Source of the DNA: Verrucomicrobiales bacterium
GTDB lineage: Bacteria > Verrucomicrobiota > Verrucomicrobiia > Limisphaerales > UBA1100
Direction of reading: 5' to 3'
NCBI GenBank assembly: GCA_011523245.1
Contig: WTHG01000533.1
Location: 1-10,051, forward strand
DNA: 10,051 bases
Of this stretch, positions 1 through 10,051 are shown one piece after another; position 1 is the stretch's first letter; every line of letters starts with the position of its first letter. A program made the position numbers and the translations under genes. The notes below the pieces were generated by a model. The model was given only the letters and a program-made list of their open reading frames with translations. It did no database searches and was not told where the DNA came from.

Positions 1-2
1 AC

Positions 3-584
3 CTCACTAGCTACGGTGCGTTTGTGGAACTGGAAGAAGGCCTCGACGGCATGATTCACGTGAGCGACCTCTCCTGGACTCGCAAGATCAACCATCCCTC
101 CGAACTCATTAAGAAGGGCGACGACATCGAGGCGCAAGTGCTTGAGGTCGACAAAGAAAACCAACGCATCTCCATCGGCATCAAGCAACTCGCCGAAGAT
201 CCGTGGGAGAAGATCGACGAGATCTATCAGGTCGGCCAGCTCGTCAAGGGCAAGGTCACCAAGCTCGCCAGCTTCGGTGCCTTCGTCGGTCTGGAACACG
301 ACATGGACGGCCTCGTGCACATCTCTCAGGTCAGCGAAGAGCGCGTGGAAAAGATCAAGAACGTGCTGGATGTTGACCAAGAGGTCGAAGCCCGTGTGAT
401 CAAGATCGACCGCTCCGACCGTCGTATCGGCCTGTCCATCAAGGCCGCTGAGTACGATGAGGAACAGATCAAGAAGGAACAGGAACAGCTCGACCAGCTG
501 AAGCCCGGCGAAGACCTCGTGGCCCTCGAGCACGCCTTCGACAACCTCAACCTCAGCAAGGAAGACGAAGAGAAGAGCGAATAA
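3..584 (+). CDS. rpsA: 30S ribosomal protein S1, C-terminal part (5' end outside window)
   Basis: The frame is open to the left edge, so this is the last 193 residues of a longer protein; the GTG at 24 lies inside a domain and is not the start. Two S1-type OB-fold RNA-binding domains are visible. The first is missing its opening strand (visible residues 1-63, with GAFVELEEGLDGMIHVSDLSW and ending RISIGIKQLAEDPW). The second is complete (about 80-147, GKVTKLASFGAFVGL to RRIGLSIK). An acidic, Lys/Glu/Gln-rich tail of about 45 residues follows. The SLG(I)KQLxEDPW linker between domains is the signature of ribosomal S1 proteins. S1 docks on the 30S subunit and holds mRNA with weak or structured leaders, which fits the lack of strong Shine-Dalgarno sequences in the genes here. 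The gene is followed at once by a strong terminator, so it ends its own transcript. A different multi-S1-domain protein is the only serious alternative. Confidence 0.93.
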   Translation, partial: LTSYGAFVELEEGLDGMIHVSDLSWTRKINHPSELIKKGDDIEAQVLEVDKENQRISIGIKQLAEDPWEKIDEIYQVGQLVKGKVTKLASFGAFVGLEHDMDGLVHISQVSEERVEKIKNVLDVDQEVEARVIKIDRSDRRIGLSIKAAEYDEEQIKKEQEQLDQLKPGEDLVALEHAFDNLNLSKEDEEKSE

Positions 585-608
585 TCTTCCGCGTCATACC
601 CAATCACC

Positions 609-632
609 GGCGGCCTTCGGGCCGCCTTTTTT
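609..632 (+). terminator. Intrinsic terminator of rpsA
   Basis: A perfect 7-bp stem GGCGGCC/GGCCGCC (609-615 and 620-626) closes a TTCG tetraloop (616-619) and is followed directly by six T (627-632). It lies 24 bases after the rpsA stop codon. This is a textbook Rho-independent terminator and separates rpsA from the protease gene downstream. Confidence 0.93.
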
Positions 633-667
633 GTTGCACAAACCGGTCACAGCCCGAAGATCAACCC

Positions 668-1540
668 ATGCGAGCCATCCTTTCCCTGCTACTCATCGCC
701 GGCGCCGTGCAAGCCGCCGAACTGCGCGTCAACCGAGGCATTCTGCCCGGCGGCCTGATCGATGACCGCCGTCTGCTCAGCGAACTCAACCGGCACGCCA
801 AGCAATTGCGCGAAGAAGAAGGCACGGTGAAAGCATCCGAACTGCTCAAGCAGCTTGACCGCAAACAATGCGCCCTCACCCTGCAACAGCCCGGCAAGGA
901 CAAGCTTACCTCCGCTCAGATCGCCGAACGCAACCGTAAGGGCGTGCTGGTTGTGTCCGGCCTCTACAAATGCCAGCATTGCCCTCTCTGGCACAGCGGC
1001 GCCGCCAGCGGGTTCATGCTCACCGAGGACGGCGTCTTCTGCACCAGCTATCACGTGATTGATAACAAGGATAACGATTCGCTGGTGATCATGACCGGCG
1101 ATGGCCGCGTGGCTCCCGTGGTCGAGGTCCTCGCCGCCAACAAAGCCACCGACCTCGCCATTTTGCGTGCCAAAGGCAAAGGCTTCACACCTCTGCCGGT
1201 GGACACCTCTGAGCAAGCCGCGCCGCTGGGTGGCAAGGTGCGCGTGTTCAGTCATCCGGACCGCCATTTCTATGTGCTCAGTGAAGGCATCATTTCTCGC
1301 AAATACCTCGACAGCGCCCGCCGAGAAGGGCCCCGCCGCATGATTGCCATCACCGCCGATTTCGCCAAAGGCTCCAGCGGCGCACCGGTCTTCAACGAAT
1401 ACGGCGCCGTCGTCGCCAGCGTGAACAACACCCAGAGCACCTATTACTCCGTAAAGAACGGCGTGAAGGACAACCTGCAAATGGTGTTCAAAAACACCGT
1501 CTCCATGGAACATCTGCGCGAGTTGATCAAGGCGGAATAG
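668..1540 (+). CDS. Secreted trypsin-like serine protease with CxxC motif
   Basis: The 290-residue product starts with a short signal peptide: Arg2, a hydrophobic run at 4-13, and a likely cleavage after VQA at 14-16. A charged, probably helical linker (20-90) leads into a chymotrypsin-fold domain. The catalytic triad can be assigned as His129 (TSYHVID), Asp162 (ATDLAIL) and Ser237 (GSSGAP), the arrangement found in HtrA/DegP-like and other bacterial trypsin-like peptidases. No PDZ domain follows, since the protein ends about 50 residues after the serine, so it is not a full HtrA. A Cys102-x-x-Cys105 pair just before the core, plus Cys125 beside the active-site His, could form a disulfide or bind metal. 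The product probably acts in the periplasm or outside the cell; its substrate is unknown. The ATG at 668 is chosen because it gives the signal peptide, but no Shine-Dalgarno is visible. It sits between the rpsA terminator and tyrS (46-bp gap) and may share a transcript with tyrS. Confidence 0.88.
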   Translation: MRAILSLLLIAGAVQAAELRVNRGILPGGLIDDRRLLSELNRHAKQLREEEGTVKASELLKQLDRKQCALTLQQPGKDKLTSAQIAERNRKGVLVVSGLYKCQHCPLWHSGAASGFMLTEDGVFCTSYHVIDNKDNDSLVIMTGDGRVAPVVEVLAANKATDLAILRAKGKGFTPLPVDTSEQAAPLGGKVRVFSHPDRHFYVLSEGIISRKYLDSARREGPRRMIAITADFAKGSSGAPVFNEYGAVVASVNNTQSTYYSVKNGVKDNLQMVFKNTVSMEHLRELIKAE

Positions 1541-1586
1541 AGTTTTCCTTGTCCCCGCTCCGTCCCTCCGCCTTAATGCCGCCCGT

Positions 1587-2867
1587 ATGAGCATTCTGGA
1601 CGAACTGGCCTGGCGCGGGTTGATCAACGACTGCACCGACTCCGAGGCGCTAACCAAGCGACTGAGTGAAGGGCCCGCGGCACTGTATTGCGGATTCGAT
1701 CCCACGGCCGACAGCCTGCATGTGGGCAACCTCGTGCCGCTCATTGCCTTACGGCGTTTTCAGAATGACGGTCATATACCGATCGCACTGGCCGGCGGTG
1801 CCACCGGGGCCATTGGCGATCCAAGCGGCAAATCGGCCGAGCGCAATTTACTTACACGCGAAACGCTCCAGCAAAACATTGCGGCGGTGAAGGAGCAGCT
1901 GGCCAAGCTGCTGGATTTTGAAACCACCGCTAACCCCGCTCAGTTGCTGGATAACGCCGACTGGACGGCAGGTGTTTCCTATCTCGATTTCCTGCGCGAC
2001 ATTGGCAAGCACTTCACCGTCAACAGCATGGTGGCCAAGGAAAGCGTACGCGCCCGCATGCAGGATCGCGAGGTGGGCATCAGCTACACCGAGTTTTCCT
2101 ACATGCTCCTGCAGGCCTTCGATTTTTATCACCTCAAACAAACGCACGATTGCGAACTGCAAATCGGCGGCAGCGATCAATGGGGCAACATCACCGCCGG
2201 CATCGAGCTGAGTCGACGCAAGCTCAACACCACCGTGTACGGCCTCACCCTGCCGCTCATCACCAATGCCGACGGCACGAAATTCGGCAAGACTGAGGCG
2301 GGCGCAGTGTGGCTCGATCCGGCTCGCACGAGCGTCTACAAGTTTTACCAGTTCTGGATTCGCACCGACGACCGCGATGTGGTGCGTTACCTCAAATACT
2401 TTACGTTCCTGCCTCAGGAACGTATTGCCGAGCTGGAAGCCAGCCACACAGAAAATCCCAGCGGCCGTGAGGCACACACGGCGTTAGCCGTGGCCATGAC
2501 CGATCTCATTCACGGCGAAGCCGCCACACAGGAAGCACAACAGGCCAGCCGTATCTTATTCGGAGGCGGTCTGGACGGCATTGGCGAAAGCACATTTAAC
2601 GAGATCGTTGGCGAAGTACCCACGGTAGAAATCGAACGCACCCAACTAGACGGGGAAGGCTTGCCAATTTTGGAACTGTTTGTCACCAGCGGCCTCTGCC
2701 AATCCAACGGCCAGGCCCGCAAGGACCTACAGGGCGGCGGCATCAATCTCAACAACGAGCGCCAGTCCGACGCGCAAACCCGCGTCACCACCGAGCAATT
2801 GCTCTTTGGCAAACATCTCCTCCTGCGCAAAGGCAAGCGTAACTACACAGTCATCACCGCGAAATAA
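1587..2867 (+). CDS. tyrS: Tyrosyl-tRNA synthetase
   Basis: This cytoplasmic class I aminoacyl-tRNA synthetase charges tRNA-Tyr with tyrosine using ATP. The 426-residue length matches the E. coli-type enzyme (424). Visible landmarks are Tyr34 and Asp38 in the YCGFDPTADS pocket, the HIGH-motif variant HVGN at 45-48, the GGATGAIGDPSG loop at 70-81, the tyrosine-binding segment YTEFSYMLLQAFD (167-179), GGSDQWGN (194-201), and the KMSKS equivalent KFGKT at 232-236. An S4-like RNA-binding domain fills about 363-426 (SGLCQSNGQARKDLQGGG). The KFGKT form and the overall length indicate the TyrS (not TyrZ) subfamily. The ATG at 1587 aligns with the usual N-terminus (LDELAWRGLI); no clear Shine-Dalgarno precedes it. 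There is no T-box or other leader in the 46 bases upstream. The gene looks intact with all catalytic motifs present. Confidence 0.97.
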   Translation: MSILDELAWRGLINDCTDSEALTKRLSEGPAALYCGFDPTADSLHVGNLVPLIALRRFQNDGHIPIALAGGATGAIGDPSGKSAERNLLTRETLQQNIAAVKEQLAKLLDFETTANPAQLLDNADWTAGVSYLDFLRDIGKHFTVNSMVAKESVRARMQDREVGISYTEFSYMLLQAFDFYHLKQTHDCELQIGGSDQWGNITAGIELSRRKLNTTVYGLTLPLITNADGTKFGKTEAGAVWLDPARTSVYKFYQFWIRTDDRDVVRYLKYFTFLPQERIAELEASHTENPSGREAHTALAVAMTDLIHGEAATQEAQQASRILFGGGLDGIGESTFNEIVGEVPTVEIERTQLDGEGLPILELFVTSGLCQSNGQARKDLQGGGINLNNERQSDAQTRVTTEQLLFGKHLLLRKGKRNYTVITAK

Positions 2868-3094
2868 ATTCGCGCTGCCCCATCGTCGTCACCTATCTCA
2901 TTCTCTTAGTCGTTACCATTCCGTGGTGTTGAGATTGGCCTAGAAAAGCCGCAGTGAAACCTGTGCTTGGTCTGTCGCGTAAAAATTTGGTGGTTCTCCT
3001 GGAAACCGGCGGCGTCTTGATGCTAATCGTTTGGTAAGTCATTCAGTGCAGACAAAGCGGCGCTGATGATTAATGTTTCCTGCCTCCTTGCCAC

Positions 3095-4573
3095 CTACCA
3101 CCAACCAAGGAATTTCCAGTAAGGTAACCCTACACCCAACCACACGGCCAAGTGAAAGATGGAAACGATGAACCCGATTTTGAACCATCGGCCCATCGGC
3201 ACATATCCGAAGCCTGAATAGATCACAACCGGCCCGGAAGAATAATTGGTTAGGCAACCGCAGAGGTTTGAAAAATAAGCCAGCAAGGCAACCATCAACA
3301 TCGCGGGAGCACCGGCCGTGACGGCCAACGCCAAAAATGCCGCCACCATGGCTGTAATGTGACCGGTCAACATCGAGAAGCCGTACATCGAATAAAAATA
3401 AATGAGCGCCAAGGTGAGTGCCGTGGCCAAGGCACCCATTCCAGTGACCTTCCCTTTCATGGTTTCGGCAAACCATGCGATAAACCCGTGGTCCTTGAGC
3501 AGGCCGGCCATGCACACCATACCGCCCAGCCAAACCATTGCATCCCAAGCTTCCTTGTTGCCGGTGATGTCCTCCCATTTTTCAGTTCCGGTTAACACCA
3601 GAATCATCACGCCGATCAAAGCTACCACACCCGTATGCATGCCGTGCATTTTGCCGGTGGCCCAAAGAACAAGCATCAGGATGAACACACCCAACATTAT
3701 TTTCTCGCCCATAGACCACTTGCCCCGTTTAGCAAGCTGTTCATTGGCCTCATCCTGGGCGGCCTTCGTGTCGTGGAGTTCCGGTTTTAAAAGCTTCAAC
3801 AGAAACCACGGCAACAAAAGCAAACTCACCAACCCCGGAACGATGCTGCCTTTCACCCAGGTCATCCATCCGAACTCAATACCCTGGCCAGAATTACTCG
3901 CCGCTTCGGCAACCAAGCCATTGGCGGCCATTCCCGTCAGGAACATTGCGGCCGTCACAAGGTTCAAGTGCGAGCCATTGAGCATGAGATATTCGCCGGC
4001 ACGCTTGGTGTGGTTCTCCGGCGTGGACCCCAGTGCTCTTGCCAACGAATTGACAATCGGCGCCATAACCCCACCGCCCCGCGCTGTGTTAGAAGGAATG
4101 GCTGGTCCCAAGATGAACTCAGCGACCGCCGTAGCATATCCTAATCCCAAAGTTGTTTTACCAAACTTGGATACACATTTGAGAGCGATCCGATGTCCCA
4201 ACCCACTTCGGATCATGGCTCCGGCAATCAGGAATGCTCCCACCACCAGCCAAACCGTGGTGTTGCCATAACCCGCCATGGCCGCCTGAAAGGATGCCTT
4301 ACCGTCTTCTCCTAAGGTACTGGTGGCGGCCAAAATTATCAGGGCCAACAACACCGCCGGCCCCATATTGATGGGCCGCAGGATAAAGCTTAGGATCGTG
4401 GCGGCAAAAACCGCAAACACCTGCCATCCGGCGGTAAAGTTTGCCCCGTCTGGAAGCTCCAATCCTTCGGGTAATTTAGGAGCCGGTGTCCACCAGAGGA
4501 TCATTCCCACCAGCAGACAAATGCCCAACTTAGGATAATGGATTCCATCTTTTGTTCTCGATTCGGCAGTCAT
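3095..4573 (-). CDS. DASS/SLC13-family carboxylate:anion transporter (CitT/DiT1-like)
   Basis: A 492-residue inner-membrane protein with many hydrophobic segments (for example about 16-29, 52-65, 72-84, 107-122, 140-157, 245-262, 291-305, 315-328, 381-400, 404-435, 465-484). The hallmark Ser-Asn-Thr motif of the divalent anion:Na+ symporter family is at 161-163 (PAIPSNTARGGG), and the second pseudo-repeat signature is at about 442-452 (TNYSSGPVVIY). Both resemble the CitT/YbhI and plant 2-oxoglutarate/malate translocator branch, whose members exchange or import di- and tricarboxylates such as citrate, succinate, malate, tartrate or 2-oxoglutarate. The actual substrate cannot be read from sequence. 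I use the ATG at 4573 rather than a TTG 12 codons upstream, because a purine-rich GGCGGGG stretch lies 4-10 bases before it and the short upstream extension is not family-like. The stop is TAG. The gene is convergent with tyrS, and the decayed epimerase lies upstream on the same strand. Confidence 0.9.
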   Translation of the reverse strand: MTAESRTKDGIHYPKLGICLLVGMILWWTPAPKLPEGLELPDGANFTAGWQVFAVFAATILSFILRPINMGPAVLLALIILAATSTLGEDGKASFQAAMAGYGNTTVWLVVGAFLIAGAMIRSGLGHRIALKCVSKFGKTTLGLGYATAVAEFILGPAIPSNTARGGGVMAPIVNSLARALGSTPENHTKRAGEYLMLNGSHLNLVTAAMFLTGMAANGLVAEAASNSGQGIEFGWMTWVKGSIVPGLVSLLLLPWFLLKLLKPELHDTKAAQDEANEQLAKRGKWSMGEKIMLGVFILMLVLWATGKMHGMHTGVVALIGVMILVLTGTEKWEDITGNKEAWDAMVWLGGMVCMAGLLKDHGFIAWFAETMKGKVTGMGALATALTLALIYFYSMYGFSMLTGHITAMVAAFLALAVTAGAPAMLMVALLAYFSNLCGCLTNYSSGPVVIYSGFGYVPMGRWFKIGFIVSIFHLAVWLGVGLPYWKFLGWW

Positions 4574-4627
4574 CGAACCCCGCCACCCTAGGATTAACCA
4601 GCAACGCAAGCCAAGCCCTGAAGCCGA

Positions 4628-5186
4628 TCAATCGGCGCACAGCGCCGACAGGGCCCCATCGATTTCTGGATACTTGAATTCGAACTCTTCCTCTACCAGG
4701 CGTTTCGACACCATATAACGGCCCTACAAAAATCAACGCTGGATTCGGTTGCTTCAGGTAATGCGCTCCAAATCAGACCATCCACAGGCGGCGGGCAAAC
4801 CGATCGGTATACGGAGGGCGCGGCGCATGGCACGCATGAAGTCCGCTTGGGAAACGGGATTGGGTGCGGTAGCGATGTACGATCCACTCATGGTTTCTAT
4901 GGTGATGGCACTCATGATTAGGCGACTCATGTCCTACTCATGAATCCAGCTGATACTTTGCCGACCGCTGGCGCGAGACCAATGCCAAGGATGAATCCTC
5001 CCTGCAAACGACCTCGAGTGGATCGCCATAAATGTGGGTAGTGGACATTTGTACCCAAACAGGCGGCACATCACCTTCAAGCTTAGTATCTCGACCTATT
5101 TGAAAGTACTCACAACCTCTGAATAAGAAAACCCATGTTAGCACAAGTCGGCCTTGTCCGGGAAATTGACGTTTGGCTAGCTTCAA
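4628..5186 (-). pseudogene. Decayed NAD-dependent epimerase, TIGR01777 SDR type (N-terminus lost)
   Basis: No single frame is open here, but successive minus-strand frames read as consecutive pieces of one SDR epimerase. In order: VWVQMSTTHIYGDP with CREDSSL (about 5069-4986); a shifted frame giving LGIGLAPAVGK (from 4989); SISWIHE, an in-frame TAG (4934-4936), then DMSRLIMSAITI (from 4957); SGSYIATAPNPVSQADF and RALRIPIGLPAA in the same frame (stop at 4754); another frame with WMV, a TGA, then GAHYLKQPNPALI (about 4784-4731); and finally GRYMVSKRLVEEEFEFKYP down to a TGA at 4628-4630. From family knowledge, about 60-70 residues between the GLAP and SWIHE segments are missing, and so is the N-terminal Rossmann half with its GxxGxxG motif, because gcvP begins right there. 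Bases 5070-5186 read poorly and their membership is uncertain. The product cannot be functional. This relic accounts for most of the 616-bp gap between the transporter and gcvP. Confidence 0.82.
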
Positions 5187-5189
5187 CCG

Positions 5190-8102
<2,913 letters not shown>

Positions 8103-8128
8103 ACGCAGCCACCGTTTGTGCTGTTTAC

Positions 8129-8167
8129 CAAAACAAAAACCCCGCCAATCGGCGGGGTTTTGTTTTG
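8129..8167. terminator. Bidirectional intrinsic terminator between gcvP and the sigma-70 gene
   Basis: The core stem is CCCCGCC/GGCGGGG (8140-8146 and 8151-8157) around an AATC loop. The flanks are A-rich on the left (AAAACAAAAA, 8130-8139) and T-rich on the right (TTTTGTTTT, 8158-8166). The flanks also pair, apart from one extra A. Read on either strand the hairpin ends in a U-rich tract, so it can stop both gcvP (+) and the convergent sigma factor gene (-), whose stop codon is only 14 bases away. Confidence 0.92.
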
Positions 8168-8180
8168 ATTGGATGATGAG

Positions 8181-8672
8181 CTAGGCCAATTCGCCGATAC
8201 CGAAGCTGTCGATGCCTTCGCCGTCAAGGAAGCCCTGCAGTTGGCGCAGGCGCGTGGGATGACGCATTTTGCGGAGGGCCTTGGCTTCAATTTGCCGGAT
8301 GCGCTCGCGGGTTACCTTAAACTGTTTACCCACTTCCTCGAGTGTGCGGCTGTAGCCGTCGGCGAGACCGAAGCGCAGCTCAAGCACTTTGCGTTCGCGC
8401 TCGGTGAGTGAGGTGAGCACATCACCCAGCTTGTCCTTGAGCAGCGAGTAACTGGTCATGTCGCTGGGGTTCTCAGCTGATTTATCCTCAATAAAATCAC
8501 CGAAGTTGGTGTCGTCGCTGTCACCGACGGGGCTTTGCAAACTGATGGGTTGCTGGGCCATCTTCATGATGGCGCGCACGCGCTCGACGGGCATCTGCAT
8601 CTCGTCGGCGATTTCCTCCGGCGTGGCTTCTCGGCCGAAATCCGGCACGAGCTGTTTCTGCACTCGCATGAG
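8181..8672 (-). CDS. rpoD: Primary sigma factor, C-terminal part (regions 3-4) after an in-frame stop
   Basis: This is the second half of the sigma-70 reading frame, on the far side of an in-frame TAA at 8673-8675. Counting from the ATG at 8669 (162 residues): region 3 runs from about 1-60 (FGREATPEEIADEM, then QQPISLQSPVGDSDDTNFGD, the sigma finger/linker 3.2). Region 4 runs from about 87-148 (LTERERKVLELRFGL) and includes the -35-recognition helix-turn-helix TLEEVGKQFKVTRERIRQI and RKMRHPTRLRQL. The piece is fully conserved and ends normally with TAG just before the shared terminator. The ATG lies only 3 bases after the stop (TAA CTC ATG) and has no visible Shine-Dalgarno, so separate translation would need stop-restart coupling. 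Most likely it belongs to one polypeptide with the upstream piece, and the stop is a sequence error or a recent mutation. The family call is very sure; whether it is a separate gene is not. Confidence 0.85.
   Translation of the reverse strand, partial: LMRVQKQLVPDFGREATPEEIADEMQMPVERVRAIMKMAQQPISLQSPVGDSDDTNFGDFIEDKSAENPSDMTSYSLLKDKLGDVLTSLTERERKVLELRFGLADGYSRTLEEVGKQFKVTRERIRQIEAKALRKMRHPTRLRQLQGFLDGEGIDSFGIGELA

Positions 8673-10051
<1,379 letters not shown>

Noticed and set aside
24..26. GTG as start codon of rpsA
   Set aside because: It falls inside an S1 domain (GAFVELEEG), and the frame continues to the left edge.
689..1744. 351-residue open frame on the minus strand opposite the protease gene
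   Set aside because: It lies antisense to a gene with a clear catalytic triad and runs into tyrS; its composition (His/Ala/Gly-rich) is that of a shadow of GC-rich coding DNA.
2858..2874. Hairpin CGCGAA/TTCGCG over the tyrS stop codon as terminator
   Set aside because: The stem has only 6 bp and no T-run follows, so it is not supported as an intrinsic terminator.
3402..4271. 289-residue open frame on the plus strand
   Set aside because: It is opposite the DASS transporter, whose motifs and membrane segments are unmistakable.
4607..4609. TTG start for the transporter
   Set aside because: The ATG at 4573 has a purine-rich GGCGGGG upstream, and the 12 extra residues are not typical of the family.
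4630..5189. Glycine riboswitch or other leader RNA upstream of gcvP
   Set aside because: I see no tandem aptamer-like conserved core; the region reads as epimerase relic on the other strand.

Overview
The window is moderately GC-rich chromosomal DNA from a Gram-negative-type bacterium. It carries mostly housekeeping genes: ribosomal protein S1, tyrosyl-tRNA synthetase, glycine decarboxylase and the main sigma factor. I favour the Verrucomicrobiota or a relative in the PVC group. The reasons are the sequence style of the sigma-70 protein (a Lys/Ala-rich N-terminal tail and the wording of regions 3 and 4), a secreted serine protease with a CxxC pair, and starts that lack a clear Shine-Dalgarno sequence. 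This assignment is made from memory of family sequences, not from a search.

Layout. 1-584 (+) is the 3' end of rpsA, closed by a strong intrinsic terminator (609-632). 668-1540 (+) is a signal-peptide-bearing trypsin-like serine protease. 1587-2867 (+) is tyrS. 2868-3094 is a short gap between convergent genes. 3095-4573 (-) is a DASS/SLC13-type carboxylate:anion transporter. 4628-5186 (-) holds no intact gene, but contains a heavily decayed NAD-dependent epimerase of the TIGR01777 SDR type, with several frameshifts, stops and a deletion, and with its N-terminal half missing. 5190-8102 (+) is a full-length single-chain gcvP. A hairpin with T-rich flanks on both sides (8129-8167) separates it from the convergent sigma-70 gene (rpoD-like), which occupies 8181-10051 (-) and runs off the right edge.

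The genes do not form one pathway or an obvious operon. rpsA and gcvP end at their own terminators, and transcription direction switches three times (after tyrS, at the pseudogene/gcvP boundary, and after gcvP). Three points stand out. First, the rpoD-like gene has an in-frame TAA at 8673-8675 between sigma regions 2 and 3, although everything on both sides is well conserved and in the same frame. It is either a one-base sequence error, a real nonsense mutation, or a split or readthrough sigma factor. Second, the same protein has a KKAAPKKAAA tandem-repeat tail encoded by a 30-bp (60-bp higher-order) DNA repeat at the window edge. Third, the epimerase relic can be read fragment by fragment in shifting frames. 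I see no CRISPR array, insertion sequence, tRNA, rRNA or defence system.
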